Assembly (NCBI RefSeq): GCF_963169125.1
Contig: NC_084795.1
Location: forward strand, 193,042,214-193,106,213
Reading direction: 5' to 3'
Length of the DNA stretch: 64,000 nucleotides
Source of the DNA: Humulus lupulus
Lineage: Eukaryota; Streptophyta; Magnoliopsida; Rosales; Cannabaceae
Shown: one piece after another, positions 13,590-27,600 of the stretch
Position numbering within the stretch: position 1 is the stretch's first letter
Layout of the letters: the number at the start of each line of letters is the position of its first letter
Notes under the pieces: generated by a model
Database searches by the model: none
What the model was told of the DNA's origin: nothing
The model's input: only the letters and a program-made list of their open reading frames with translations
Program-made: the position numbers and the translations under genes

Positions 13590-15767
13590 TGTAACGCCCT
13601 ACTTCCCTAGAGCCGTTACTAAGTGAGTTTTAAGACAAAACAGTGTGCAATGAACTCGCTAACCGAGGTTTTGATACAAAATTGTGACTAATTAAAAGTT
13701 AGGGCTGTAATCTTTGAAAATGCGACGTTTCATTAAAAAGCTTCTAGTATTAAACACTTGGGATCCCAAAATAAGGTTTGAAAACTATTTACATATTGAA
13801 ATGAGTTTACAGTTGATTAATCATAAAAATCATAGATTATTACAGCCATTTTCGAATAAAACCCCAACCAAAGCCGTCGGGCAGGCCAAACATGTACGCG
13901 TCGCTTCACGCTCTCCGTACTCATGGTTGGTTGACTCAGTCCTTGCTTCTACCTGCCACACGGAGCACCCGTGAGCCGAAGCCCAGCAAGAAAACCCAAA
14001 TAATACATAACATATGCAATTCATATAGCTGATAAATAGGAAAACCATCATAATAAACAAGCACGGCCATGCCGCCCCAGAGGTCTTACCAAAGCCTGGG
14101 GTTTCGGTTCTCACCGCGAGGATAACTGATGTATCCCTTGGGTCCCACCATGAATATAAGCATCCCATGTGCTGTGTGTTACTTTCGGCCCCACAGCCGT
14201 ACCCGGCCTACGCCGCACTCGGCCCTTGCCGTTCATTTCATTATAATCATACATATAGTACATTCGAATAATCATTCACACACATCATGATTCATTTAAG
14301 GTTAAACATATGCACATAATACAATCTGGGGCCATGCCCTGCAATCACACAGTGGGGCCATGCCCTATTCTCGGGTGTTACAGTTTTCTTACCTGTATTC
14401 CGAGCCTCCTGATGCACTAAAGCCGCGAACACGGTCCTCAAGCACGAGCCTCACCAACAACCTAGTCACAACACACAAGAAACATCCCTCAATACTAATC
14501 AACCCAAAACCACTTCCCGGGACCAATCCCGCACTCTCGGGACCTCTAAAACCTTAAAACAACACCCCGAAGACATCCCCCGAACCCCCGGAGCAAAGGC
14601 CTAAAATTGCCAAAAATGTCAACCTGAAATTTGCCTTGTACCGCGGCACAACTTTCTTGTGCCGCGGCACCCATCAGTCAGGGACTCCCTCGCCGCGGCA
14701 CGAAAAACCTGTGTCGCGGCACGCCTTCGCAGACCCAGAATTCTGGGTTTTTCCTTCGCGTTTTCCCGAGCTTCAACTTCCCCAAATCATCCTAAACCAA
14801 TACCTAAACCCCAAAATCAATTTCAAACATCAAATGAACCATCCAACAACTCATAAACTCTAGATTCAAGCTCAAAACACAAACATACCCAACAATCCAC
14901 CCTTAGATTGCAAAAATTAGCAACTTCAAACTCAAACATTAAAACTTAACTCAAGCTATAGATTTCACAATTCAAAACAGAAATCAAACTTAATTGCTCA
15001 TAAAATCCATACCTCAAGTGGAGAATCCACCCTACAAGCTCCCTTGATTCACCTCCTAAGCTCCCACTTCAGCCCATTTTCCTCTTCTTCTTCTTCTTCT
15101 TCTCATTGCCCTAACTCTCCTTCTCTTTATTTTAGCAAAGCCATCATATAACCCAAATGCCCAAACCGTGACCCACTAAAACCCAGCTGAGAATTGCCTA
15201 TTACCCTTGCCAAATGACCATTTAACCCTTTCCTACTAATCCTCCTTAGCTAAACCTCAAAGGGCACTTAAGTCTTTACACTTCATTTCAATTTTATCAC
15301 TTTTTACCTTAAAACTTGTTACCCACAGCAGTAACTAATGGTTACCCAGGTTACTAATTCTCCAATAACCATTACCCGCTAAATATCAACTTAACCATAA
15401 AATTCCCGAGGTACCCCTAGGCTCCTCCCGAGCCGGGTACAACATCCCGTTGTGACTTTTAGACTAATTGTCTCACTAGGACCGTCTCGATGCGTGCATC
15501 CTGATAATAACACCACACTCACATAGTACAATTATCACAGATATGCCCTAACATGGCCAGATTACAATCATGCTCATTATAAGACAATCAGGTCTACATG
15601 CATACTAATTCACATAGTCATGCATCTCAATTAATCAAATAGTCATACAACGTGCAATCAATCATATTCATGCATTAAACTTATTAAAGTCACACATAAA
15701 TCCCATCATGACCTCCAGGCATACTGCTCCAGGCCCTTAGCCTTAACACTGAATTTGGGTCGTTACA
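13590..15767 (-). repeat. 3' LTR of E2 (2178 bp)
   Basis: On the + strand it runs from TGTAACGCCC to GGGTCGTTACA. On the minus strand it therefore starts TGTAACGACCC, like the other LTRs. Compared with 22448-24649 it lacks about 16 bp near 14030 (AGCTGATAAA against AGCTGGCATAATTCGTTGATAAA, a 13-16 bp gap) and about 15 bp near 15520. The 16-bp palindrome and GTGCCGCGGCAC cluster lie at about 14640-14745. Confidence 0.93.
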
Positions 15768-15803
15768 ACTATCCCCTCCTCATGAGAATTTCGTCCTCGA
15801 AAT

Positions 15804-15926
15804 TTACCTGAACAACTCAGGATACCGCTCCCGCAAATCTGATTCCAGTTCCCATGTCGCCTCTTCAACCTTGCTATTCCTCCACAATACTTTAACCAAG
15901 GCGATGGTCTTGCTCCTCAAGACCCT
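15804..15926 (-). pseudogene. Chromodomain C-terminal tail of a chromovirus integrase (E2)
   Basis: The minus strand reads 40 codons and a TAA stop at 15804-15806. The peptide contains VLRSKTIALVKVLW followed by RNSKVEEATWELESDLR and ends RYPELFR. This is the characteristic end of plant Ty3/gypsy chromovirus pol: the 'VLW...VEEATWE' chromodomain core followed by 'RYP.LF'. In a live element the chromodomain is the integrase tail that targets insertion to marked chromatin. Only this tail is recognisable. The reading frame upstream is cut by the E3 solo LTR, and no pol domain is visible beyond it. The matching positions in E1 (about 1380-1470) and E5 (about 41470-41570) do not keep this coding sequence. 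The fragment is too short to function alone. Confidence 0.85.
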
Positions 15927-15927
15927 G

Positions 15928-18137
15928 TGTAACGCCCTACTACCTTAGAGCCGTTACTAAGTGAGTTTAAAATAGAAATCGTGCTTTTGACTGACTCTAA
16001 GTGGTTTCTAAAACCAAAAGTGTGGATAAATCAGAATTTAAGGCTGTACTCTTTAAAATGTTTAACTTCATTGAAAACGTAAGTATAAAACATCTGGGAT
16101 CCCAAAATAAGGTTTACAAAATATTTACAACTCAAAAATTGATTTACATCAGGTTAACTATCAAAAGAATGGATCAATACAGCCATTTACAAAATGCCCC
16201 CAACCAAAGTAGTCGGGCAGGCCGAACATGTACGCGCCGCCCCCACGCTCTCCATACTCATGGCCGGTTGACAGACTCCTTGCTTTTACCTGCCACACGG
16301 AGCACCCGTGAGCCGAAGCCCAGCAAGAAAACCCAAATAGCACATAACATATGCAATAATATCACTGGCATAATTTACTAAAATAAATAGGAAAATCATC
16401 GATTTAAACAAGCACGGCCATGCCGCCCCAGAGGCCTTACCAAAGCTTGGGGTCTCGGTCATTACCGTAGGATAACGCACGTATCCCTTGGGTCCCACCC
16501 TCGCTATAGAATCCCATGTGCTGAGCGTTGCTTCCGGCCCCGCTGCCGTACCCGGCTCTTGCCGCTCTCGGCCTTGCCGTTCATTCAATTACAATCACAC
16601 ATATCATACATTATGAAATAGCCATTCAAACATACAATAGTTTATCTAAGATTACACGTTTGCACACAATACAAGCAAGGGCCGTGCCCTACAATCACAC
16701 AATGGGCCCATGCCCTAATCTCGGGTGTTACGGTTTTCTTACCTGTAATCCGTACTTTCCGATGCACCACGGTCACGAGCACGGTCCTCTAGCACGAGCC
16801 TCTCCGAAATCCTAGTCACAACACACATAAAACACTTTTAATACTAACCAAACCCAAAACCACTTCCCGGGACCAATCCCGCACTCTCGGGACCTCTAAA
16901 ACCTTAAAACAACACCCCGGAGGCATCCCTCGAACCCCCGGAGCTAAGACCTAAAATTGCCAAAAAAGCTATCCTGAAAATTGCCTTGTGCCGCGACACC
17001 ACATCCTTGTGCCGCGGCACCCATCAGACAGAAGCTCCCTTGCCGCGGCACACAAAAACCCTGCCGCAGCACACCTTCGCAGACCCAGAATTCTGGGTTT
17101 TTCCTGCAATTTTTCCCGAGCTTTAACCTCTCCAAATCACCCCAAACCAAAACCTAAACCCCAAAACTCAAATCCAAACCTCATATGAACAATCTAACAC
17201 CCCATAAACACTAGAATCAAATCCAAAACATCAACACACACAAGATCCACTCCTTTGATTTCAAATTCAACAACCCAAACCAAAACCCATGAAAATCTTA
17301 ACTCAAGCATTAAATTCCTCAACCAACACAGAAAACAAACTTAAATAAGCATAAGATCCTTACCTCAAGAGTAGAATCCACCCTAAAAGTTCCCTTAATC
17401 TCCTTCTAAGCTTCCCACTTCAGCCCCTTCTACACCTCTTCTTCTTTCTTCTTCTTTGCCCTAGCCTTTCTCTCCTCTTCTTTTCCTTCTCTTCTAATTT
17501 TATCAAAGCCACAAGTGAACCCAAATGCCCAAACCGTACCCCCTAAATCCCAGCTGCAAAATGTCTATTTGCCTTGCCAAAAGACCAAATTACCCCTCCT
17601 TACTAATCCTTCTAAGCTAAACCTTCAAGGGTACTTAAGTCATAACACTTTCATTTCAATTCTACCACTTCCTATCTTAAAACTTGTTACTCACAGCAGT
17701 TACAAATGGTTACCAAATACCAATAACTAATCACTCTTTCTAAACTCAACTTATGAGATTCCCGAAGTACCCCTAGGCTCCTCCCGAGCCGGGTACAACA
17801 TCCCGTTGTGACTTTTAGACTAACTGGCTCACTAAGACCGTCTCGATGCGTGCATCCTGATAAAACATCACACTCACATGGCACAATTCACATAGTACAA
17901 TTATCACAGTTATGCCCTAACATGGCCAAGTTACAATCATGCTCATTCTAAGACAATCAGTTCTACATGCATACTGATTCACATAGTCATGCATCTCAAA
18001 TAATCAAATAGTCATATAACGTGCAATAAATCATAATGATGCATTAAACTTAATGAAGTCATACATAAAATCCCATCATGCCCTCCAGGCATACTACTCC
18101 AGGCCTTAAGCCTTAACACTGAATTTGGGTCGTTACA
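15928..18137 (-). mobile_element. E3: solo LTR nested in E2 (2210 bp)
   Basis: A complete LTR of the same family, TGTAACG...CGTTACA at its outer ends, sits in the E2 internal region with internal sequence continuing on both sides. Flanks are CCCTG (15923-15927) and CCTTG (18138-18142), a 5-bp target duplication with one mismatch. The E1 sequence near 1340-1360 runs straight across the equivalent point. The simplest reading is insertion of a full element into E2, then LTR-LTR recombination. It is clearly more diverged from the E2 LTRs than they are from each other. Confidence 0.88.
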
Positions 18138-21100
18138 CCTTGTCTAATAGCCATGCTCTCGATAGCTTCTTGTTTACACCGCAACCCTGCTGAAGCCTCA
18201 GGGTCTGCCTAGATTACAATGACCAATTCATTGTCTTATTCCTGATTCCAGAGATACTCAATAGTCGTCACCTCTACTAGGTGGGATCAGCTTGTAGGCC
18301 CTGCTGGCCTAACCCTTAGTACAACCTCAGAATTTTACGTTGAATCAAGAGTCAGAACTCTACCTTCTTTCTCTGAACGCCTCACAGATCTTCGTCTGTT
18401 ATTACGCAGAGATGCAACTCTTTCTTCCCGGAACTTTATTTCCTCCAAGCTTATCAATTTACCAGCTCTTTATTCTTTCAAATAGGCAGACACTCCTGCC
18501 TTAAGAAGTTTCAACGACCTCTTTGGCTTTCTCTCTGAACTAAAGCCAAACTGTAGTATCCACTATACTTCACCTCTTATCAAGCCCTATGTCGCGTTAC
18601 ATTAACAAGACATCAGCAACTGCCACCACGACTAACTCACCAGGGATTACGCTTCCCTTAATACCTCAAGTATTCGCCTACTCAGCGCTTAATTCTGTAA
18701 GATCCTTGATAAACTTTCAGACTGCCATTCCACTTGCAATCAACTGATAATCCCAGATTCCCACTCTGTTCTTTTCGTTCACTGAATCAATTCCAAAACT
18801 TGAAATCTTATAGGGTCTCAATTCGATATCATCGACGTTCTATCCTGAAACCAGTTCACTTGACCCTACAACATTAACTCAAACAACCGAGTTAAAACTT
18901 TTCATGTCCAAATGCCTCACTTAAGGTCTATTGTGGTCTATTCCCACGATACACCACCACATCACCTAACCCCTCAGGGTCCAAAGGAAAACACTAGATT
19001 CTGTCACCCGCTCGACCCTCCTGGTACGACGTACCCTAGGAGGTGGAATGATGTCCATTCAGAACCCTCATTCAAAACCAAATCCTAACTGGATCCCTCA
19101 CTCGATCCTGGTATCCTACTTGTACCACCACGACAGGGTCCTTCCCTGTTTCAACTCAAGCCAACACTTTGAATTCCATAGCTCAGTGACACCCACCAGC
19201 TAACCATTACCTACTAACATCATGCCGATCTGAGTCGTTGCCTTGTCCACTCCATTACAGCCTATAGCGTTATTCCTTGACTGATACATGCCTCCCAGCT
19301 AGGAGTTCCGCCTCCAATTATATTCCCCTTCGCTAATTCAAGGATTCCTAACACTGATCATCCGTCAGTCACTTTTCTCCACACTGGGTCTCAACGATAA
19401 CCTTTCTTACTAATACCCAAGACTTAAGTACCTTATGCCATGCACGACAGTCGACTTAACGTTCTAAGTGTATCGACCATGATCCAATCAGTCATCTTCC
19501 GCAAGGTTCAATCCACCCTCGCGTCAATTGCGCCTTGGCGTGCAAAATCCGTGATGCACTCCCACAATTCCATACCCTCATCATAGATTAGATCCTTTAT
19601 GCAATCACTCTTTACTTAACCTTAACACACACACAATCCGGCCTCACTAGGTATCAATCAATTCTTACCTTGTCCTCTGAATTTCTTTCTGATGTGACAC
19701 CACTCAGTCCGTCTAACCTCAAGTTTTACTGTTCCCCTCACCTCTGATGTAGTTGTCTCTGGAGGTGCTTATGCAATAGATGACGCGCTTACCAGTCTTG
19801 TTATGCTTTCTGTTCTTCAAACGTTCTTCATTAGCTTCTTTACGGCTTCGGATCAAATCTCCTCATGCCTGTCCTTTCTCCTTGTAGCTCTAATCTGAGT
19901 ATTTCTGACAACGCTCAAACTAACAATCCGTAGAACCTTACCTGAGACTCTGCCTTCTGGGTACAAACGTCTTTCGCGTAGTCACTTGCTCACCATTTCC
20001 GTCTGGGAGTAATCCACATGTACTGCTCGTGAACTTGAAGGGAACTTGCCTGAACCATTCTTGTATTCTCTACTTAAAGAACTTACCTGTGCTGCCGTAG
20101 CTTGAACCAAATCTAGAATCTTTGTTACCAACTCCTCACACTTTACTCAGTTCAAAACAAAATTCCTGAAATGTCTCTTTCCTTGGTTTCCAACTGGTAA
20201 TAAACAGGTCATAGATCAATTCTTAGGGACATCGTCCCACCTTGTATCCAACCTTTGTACTTTTCGTCCTAACCCTGTGATGCTAACAATCCCCGCAGTA
20301 CAACACTCTGGCTACTCCAGGGCCAAATTCCTTCGATTGCTTCAATTGACTTTTCTGTCGGCCAAAACCGTCTTTTACAACATTCCTTACCAATCCTATC
20401 TGTAGTCTGACCTTGAAGTATTACCTAATCTTTCTGTGCATAACCATATAGCTTTCACACTGGTCTGCTCTGTCTCCTTCACGTACTCCAGATGATATCC
20501 TCAACAATCCGTCTGCCAGAGTTTCTAATTCCTTCTCAATAAGTATTACTGTCCTCAGCCTCTCAAATGGCACCATTGAGGCAACCTCTCTATGTCCATC
20601 ACCCTCTCGGAGCATTCATAACACCGAGCCCTTCCAGTTTGTTACATGACCCAAGCATAAACCATTCTGTTAAATACTCATCCTCGAGGAATCATCCTCG
20701 AACTACGAAGGTAGCAAGGCGTTCAAGTTCTCCGTTCCCTCACCATGGAAATCCATCCTAACATATCGAGTTACTCTATGTAGAAGTCACGCCCTCACCT
20801 GACCTCCTCTCAAGTGGCATCCTCTCCCCCATGCGCATACTAACTAACCTTCCTGGTTCCTGTCGCCAGCTCGACAACCACCTTAGTAACCAAACTTCTT
20901 TCAAATCTCAAATTAGGTGCCCAAGCACTGTCTGGGGTCCTTTCCCCTCAAAAGTGAGAATCCGACCTCGCTACGTTCTATCAACACAAGTACCATCTTA
21001 TCAATCAGACTTTTCCCCCTTTCTGGCAAACCAGAAGCCATAGAACTATCCGGGTTTCCTTTAACTCGATTATCACGAATCTAACTTTACTAATTCCAAC

Positions 21101-22447
21101 CTAAGAAGCACCGCCATAGCGACTCTAGCACTCATGCTCTAGACATCAACCATCAGTTCCTCGAACCACATGGCCATCTCCGCCATCCACATGCAGACGA
21201 TAAGTCCTTACATCAGAGCGGCCCAAATGCCCTGGACTATCCCCGAGTTCCATCCTTAAATGGGTCGCCACCATTTCCGGATACATCCGTCAGTATAAAT
21301 TCCCAAAATGAATTATCCAATTCACCAAACCCATTGCTCTACACTGTTGTTACTCTATCAGTCCAAACCAAACTTATAAGTCCACCAGTCTCCACAGTTC
21401 CAATCACGTCTTTATAACCTCTAGCAATTCATCATCTAGGTTCTCCCCAACCCATTAAGCCAGTACCTCAGCCCGAGTACCCTTTCCAGGCATCTCCCTG
21501 CCTCAACATTTAACACAACCCTCTAATCAGGATCTCTCATCCTCTTAACCAAGGGTGGAATTAACTCTTCTCATCTATTGATAAATTCCTTGTCAACTCG
21601 AACTCTCCTCAAAACCCGAGGTTAACACCCTTTAAGCCTTTCATTTAATACCCTTTTCTGTCCATACCTCACAGTAAACCATCACCGGTAACCTTACTGC
21701 TAAAACATCTAAATCAGCCATCTCCCCAGAGAATCCGCTGTTCTTCTATCCCATCTCAACTAACAAACTCCACAGCTTACTCACACACTAGTGACCCCTT
21801 TGCTGCTACTTTCAGGGATAACTGGAGATCTCAACTCCGACTTATATCTAGAATCCCTCTTTTCAACACAATATCGGGTCCCCAACCCTTCTAGGAACAA
21901 ACAACTCGAGTTCATCTGTCAAAACTGACCCACTCCTGAACTCAGTGGTTCATACTCTGAACCAACCCACAACTAGCTCCAAATATCCACAGGTATAATG
22001 CACACACAAGCATATATAGGCCAAACCCACAATGATATACATTTAGCTACCAGATTTAACATCCCTAAGTATATCCACACTCAACATGCTTCATACAAGC
22101 AAATAAACGGATATTACATACGAGTTCAATTTAAACAATCAACCACATAAACTCAATATGAGAACCATTATGCCAATATTCATCCATATGCATAATAATA
22201 TTATTCAGCATGCATCAATCTCAACATGCAATAATCAAGGGCCCAGCCCAACAGCATCTCATGCATATGTCATTTCTTTCCTCATGCTCCATATAAATAA
22301 GCAGGCAAACAGGGCATTCAAACATATATTCAGACATGTCAATTATTCATACCAACCAACCCTGAGTCGAGCTTGTCACTGACAATGAACGTACATGTTC
22401 GGTCGATCTCCAGAACCAATAAACCTTGGCTCGCTCTGATACCAAGT
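18138..22447 (-). other. E2 internal region, non-coding
   Basis: This stretch is the reverse complement of the E5/E6 type internal region; for example the Val/Gly-poor segment at 18241-18320 matches 41290-41370 reversed. Frames are broken by many stops, and no gag, protease, RT, RNase H or integrase motif could be recognised on either strand. It ends at the primer-binding site beside the 5' LTR. Confidence 0.75.
22427..22444 (-). promoter_or_regulatory. Primer-binding site of E2 (initiator tRNA-Met type)
   Basis: On the minus strand the sequence TGGTATCAGAGCGAGCCA starts three bases inside the 5' LTR boundary. TGGTATCAGAGC complements the 3' end of plant initiator tRNA-Met, the usual minus-strand primer of many plant LTR retrotransposons. 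Confidence 0.88.
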
Positions 22448-24649
22448 TGTAACGCCCTACTTCCATAGAGCCGTTACTAAGTGAGTTTTAAGACAAAATA
22501 GTGTGCAATGAACTCGCTAATCGAGGTTTTGAAACAAAAGTGTGACTAATTAAAAGTTAGGGCTGTATTCTTTGAAAATGCGACGTTTCATTAAAAAGCT
22601 TCTAGTATTAAACACTTGGGATCCCAAAATAAGGTTTGAAAACTATTTACATATTGAAATGAGTTTACAGTTGATTAATCATAAAAATCATAGATTATTA
22701 CAGCCATTTTCGAATAAACCCCCAACCAAAGCAGTCGGGCAGGCCAATCATGTACGCGTCGCTTCACGCTCTCCGTACTCATGGTTGGTTGACTCAGTCC
22801 TTGCTTCTACCTGCCACACGGAGCACCCGTGAGCCGAAGCCCAGAAAGAAAACCCAAATAATACATAACATATGCAATTCATATAGCTGGCATAATTCGT
22901 TGATAAATAGGAAAACCATCATAATAAACAAGCATGGCCATGCCGCCCCAGAGGCCTTACCAAAGCCTGGGGTTTCGGTTCTCACCGCGAGGATAACTGA
23001 TGTATCCCTTGGGTCCCACCCTGAATATAAGCATCCCATGTGCTGTGTGTTACTTTCGGCCCCACGGCCGTACCCGGCCTACGCCGCACTCGGCCCTTGC
23101 TGTTCATTTCATTATAATCATACATATAGTACATTCGAATAATCATTCACACACATCATGATTCATTTAAGGTTAAACATATGCACATAATACAATCTGG
23201 GGCCATGCCCTGCAATCACACAGTGGGGCCATGCCCTATTCTCAGGTGTTACGGTTTTCTTACCTGTATTCCGAGCCTCCTGATGCACTAAAGCCGCGAA
23301 CACGGTCCTCAAGCACGAGCCTCACCAACAACCTAGTCACAACACACAAGAAACATCCCTCAATACTAATCAACCCAAAACCACTTCCCGGGACCAATCC
23401 CGCACTCTCGGGACCTCTAAAACCTTAAAACAACACCCCGAAGACATCCCCCGAACCCCCGGAGCAAAGGCCTAAAATTGCCAAAAATGTCAACCTGAAA
23501 TTTGCCTTGTACCGCGGCACAACTTTCTTGTGCCGCGGCACCCATCAGTCAGGGACTCCCTCGCCGCGGCACGAAAAACCTGTGTCGCGGCACGCCTTCG
23601 CAGACCCAGAATTCTGGGTTTTTCCTTCGCGTTTTCCCGAGCTTCAACTTCCCCAAATCACCCTAAACCAATACCTAAACCCCAAAATCAATTTCAAACA
23701 TCAAATGAACCATCCAACAACTCATAAACTCTAGATTCAAGCTCAAAACACAAACATACCCAACAATCCACCCTTAGATTGCAAAAATTAGCAACTTCAA
23801 ACTCAAACATTAAAACTTAACTCAAGCTATAGATTTCACAATTCAAAACAGAAATCAAACTTAATTGCTCATAAAATCCATACCTCAAGTGGAGAATCCA
23901 CCCTACAAGCTCCCTTGATTCACCTCCTAAGCTCCCACTTCAGCCCATTTTCCTCTTCTTCTTCTTCTTCTCATTGCCCCAACTCTCCTTCTCTTTATTT
24001 TAGCAAAGCCATCATATAACCCAAATGCCCAAACCGTGACCCACTAAAACCCAGCTGAGAATTGCCTATTACCCTTGCCAAATGACCATTTAACCCTTTC
24101 CTACTAATCCTCCTTAGCTAAACCTCAAAGGGCACTTAAGTCTTTACACTTCATTTCAATTCTATCACTTTTTACCTTAAAACTTGTTACCCACAGCAGT
24201 AACTAATGGTTACCCAGGTTACTAAATCTCCAATAACCATTACCCGCTAAATCTCTACTTAACCATAAAATTCCCGAGGTACCACTAGGCTCCTCCCGAG
24301 CCGGGTACAACATCCCGTTGTGACTTTTAGACTAATTGGCTCACTAGGACCGTCTCGATGCGTGCATCCTGATAATAACACCACACTCACATGGCACCAT
24401 TCACATAGTACAATTATCACAGATATGCCCTAACATGGCCAGATTACAATCATGCTCATTATAAGACAATCAGGTCTACATGCATACTAATTCACATAGT
24501 CATGCATCTCAATTAATCAAATAGTCATACAACGTGCAATCAATCATAATCATGCATTAAACTTATTAAAGTCACACATAAATCCCATCATGCCCTCCAG
24601 GCATACTGCTCCAGGCCCTTAGCCTTAACACTGAATTTGGGTCGTTACA
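22448..24649 (-). repeat. 5' LTR of E2 (2202 bp)
   Basis: It has the same TGTAACG/CGTTACA ends and order of landmarks as 13590-15767: palindrome cluster at about 23510-23615 and a CTT-rich tract near 23951. It is bounded outside by TTCAA (24650-24654) and satellite. Confidence 0.93.
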
Positions 24650-24654
24650 TTCAA
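24650..24654. repeat. Right target-site duplication of E2 (TTCAA)
   Basis: It is identical to 13585-13589 and abuts the end of the 5' LTR. Confidence 0.95.
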
Positions 24655-27600
24655 AAACCAAATGGGACAGAAGGCCCAATGCCAATTCCCATCGCAGACA
24701 TGCATGGACTAGGGCTTTAAAAGAAAATGGGAGGCAAGGCAGAATGCCTAGGCCCCTCCCGAACATACATGGTTCGGGAGGTTCAAACCCAAATGGGACT
24801 TATGCCCAAAGACTAGTCCCATCTCGGACATTCTTGGTTTAGAGGGTATAAAATCAAATGGGACGCAAGGCACAAAGACTAGTCCCATCCGCAACATGAA
24901 TGGTCTGGGAGATTTAAAAACAAATGGGAGGTAAGGCGTAATACAATGTCCCATCACGGACATGCTTGGTTTGGGGGTATTAAAACCACATGGGATGCAA
25001 GGCACAATTCCTAGCCCCATCCCAGAGATACATGGTACGGGAGGTTCAAACCCAAATGGGACACAAGGCCCAACGCCTTCTCCCATCTCGGACATGCATG
25101 GTTTGGGTGGTTCAAAACAAAAGGGATGAAAGGCCCAATGCCTAGTCCCAACTCGGACATGCTGGACCAGGGGGATTAGAACAAAATGGTACTCAAGAAC
25201 CAATACCTAGTCCCATCCCAAACATACATGGTCCGGGAAGTTCAAACCCAAATGGGACGAAAGGACCAATGGCTATTCCCATGCAGGACATGCTTCGTTT
25301 GGGGGTTTAAATCCAAATGGGACGCAAGGCCCAATGCCTAGTCGCTTCCCAGACTTGCTCGGTCCAGGGGACTTAAAATTAAGTGGGACGCAGGGCCCAA
25401 TGACTAGTCCCATCGCGGACATGCTTGGCCTGGGTTGTTTAAAACCAAATGATCGGAAAGGCACAATGCCTAGTCCCAACACGGACATATATGTCTGTGA
25501 GGTTCAATCAAAATGAGACACTAGGCCCAATGCCTAGCCCCTTCTCAGACATACATGGTCCGGGGGGTTCAATCCCAAATGGGATGCAAAGCACAATGCC
25601 CAGTCCCATACCCGACATGAATTGTCAAGGAGGTTCAAAAACCAAATGGGACAGAAGGCCTAATGCCAATTCCCATCGCAGACATGCTTGGACTAGGGCT
25701 TTAAAAGAAAATGGGAGGCAAGGCAGAATGCCTAGTCCTCTCCCGAACATACATGGTTCGGGAGGTTCAAACCCAAATGGGACGTATGCCCAAAGACTAG
25801 TCCCATCCCGGACATTCTTGGTTTGGCGGGTATAAAATCAAATGGGACGCAAGGCACAAAGCCTAGTCCCATCCGCAACATGAATGGTTTGGGAGATTTA
25901 AAAACAAATTGGAGGAAAGGCGTAATACAATGTCCCATCACGTACATGCTTGGTTTGGGGGTATTAAAACCACATGGGATGCAAGGCACAATTCCTAGCC
26001 CCATCCCAGAGATACATGGTACGGGAGGTTCAAACCCAAATGGGACACAAGGCCCAACGCCTTCTCCCATCCCGGACATGCATGGTTTGGGTGGTTCGAA
26101 ACAAAAGGGATGAAAGGCCCAATGCCTAGTCCCAACTCGGACATGCTGGACCAGGGGGTTTAAAACAAAATGGTACTCAAGAACCAATACCTAGTCCCAT
26201 CCCAAACATACATGGTCCGGGAAGTTCAAACCCAAATGGGACGAAAGGTCCAATGGCTATTCCCATGTCGGACATGCTTCGTTTGGCGGTTTAAATCCAA
26301 ATGGGACGCAAGGCCCAATGCCTAGTCGCTTCCCGGACTTGCTTGGTCCAGGGGACATAAAATCAAGTGGGACGCAAATCCCAATGACTAGTCCCATCGC
26401 GGACATGCTTGGCCTAGGAGGTTAAAAATCAAATGTGCGGAAAGGCACAATGCCCAGTCCCAACCCAGACATACATGTCTGTGAGGTTCAATCCAAATGG
26501 GACGCTAGGCCCAATGCCTAGCCCCATCTCAGACATACATGGTTCAGGAGGTTCAATCCCAAATGGGACGCAAAGCACAATGCCCAGTCCCATATCCGAA
26601 ATGAATTGTCAAGGAGGTTCAAAAACCAAATGGGACAGAAGGCCCAATGCCAATTCCCATCGCAGACATGCTTAGACTAGGGCTTTAAAAGAAAATGGGA
26701 GGCAAGGCAGAATGCCTAGTCCCCTCCCGGACATACATGGTCCGGGAGGATCAAACCCAAATGGGATGTATGCCCGAAGACTAGTCCCATCCCGGACATT
26801 CTTGGTTTGGGGGGTATAAAATCAAATGGGACGCAAGGCACAAAGCCCAGTCCCATCCTCAACATGAATGGTCTGGAAGATTTAAAAACAAATGGGAGGA
26901 AAGGCCTAATGCCTTGTCCCATCACGGACATGCTTGGTTTGGGGGTTTTAAGACCACATGGGATGCAAGGCACAATTCCTAGCCCCTTCCCAGAGATACA
27001 TGGTACGGGAGGTTCAAACCCAAATGGGACACAAGGCACAACGCCTTCTCCCATCCTGGACATGCATGGTTTAGGTTGTTCAAAACAAAAGGGATGAAAG
27101 GCCCAATTCCTAGTCCCAACTCGGACATGGTGGACCAGGGGGTTTAAAACAAAATGGTACTCAAGAACCAATACCTAGTCCCATCCCAAACATACATGGT
27201 CCGGGAAGTTCAAACCCAAATGGGACGAAAGGACCAATGGCTATACCCATGCGGGACATGCTTCGTTTGGGGGTTTAAATCCAAATGGGATGGAAGGCCC
27301 AATGCCTAGTCGCTTCCCGGACTTGCTTGGTCCAGGGGACTTAAAATCAAGTGGGACGCAAGGCCCAATGCCAATTCCCATCACGGACATGCTTGGACTA
27401 GGGGTTTAAAATAAAATTGGAGGCAAGGCAGAATGCCTAGTTCCCTCCCGGACATACATGGTCCGGGAGGTTCAAACCCAAATGGGATGTATGCCCAAAG
27501 ACTAGTCCCATCTCGGACATTCTTGGTATGGGTGGTGTAAAATCAAATGGGACGCAAGGAACAAATCCCAGTCCCATCTGAACCATGAATGGTCTGGGAG

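Larger units (their letters stand above)
13590..24649 (-). mobile_element. E2: complete non-autonomous Tekay/Del-like LTR retrotransposon with nested solo LTR
   Basis: The element is in minus orientation: 5' LTR 22448-24649, primer site 22427-22444, internal region, polypurine tract at 15768-15782, 3' LTR 13590-15767. It is 11060 bp, about 8.85 kb without the nested solo LTR. A perfect 5-bp target duplication (TTCAA) shows a clean integration into the satellite. The LTRs differ by scattered substitutions and two short deletions in the 3' copy (near 14030 and 15520). The internal region aligns reversed with the internal regions of E5 and E6 and has no recognisable gag or pol. The exception is its last ~120 bases, which encode a chromodomain tail. 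Confidence 0.93.
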
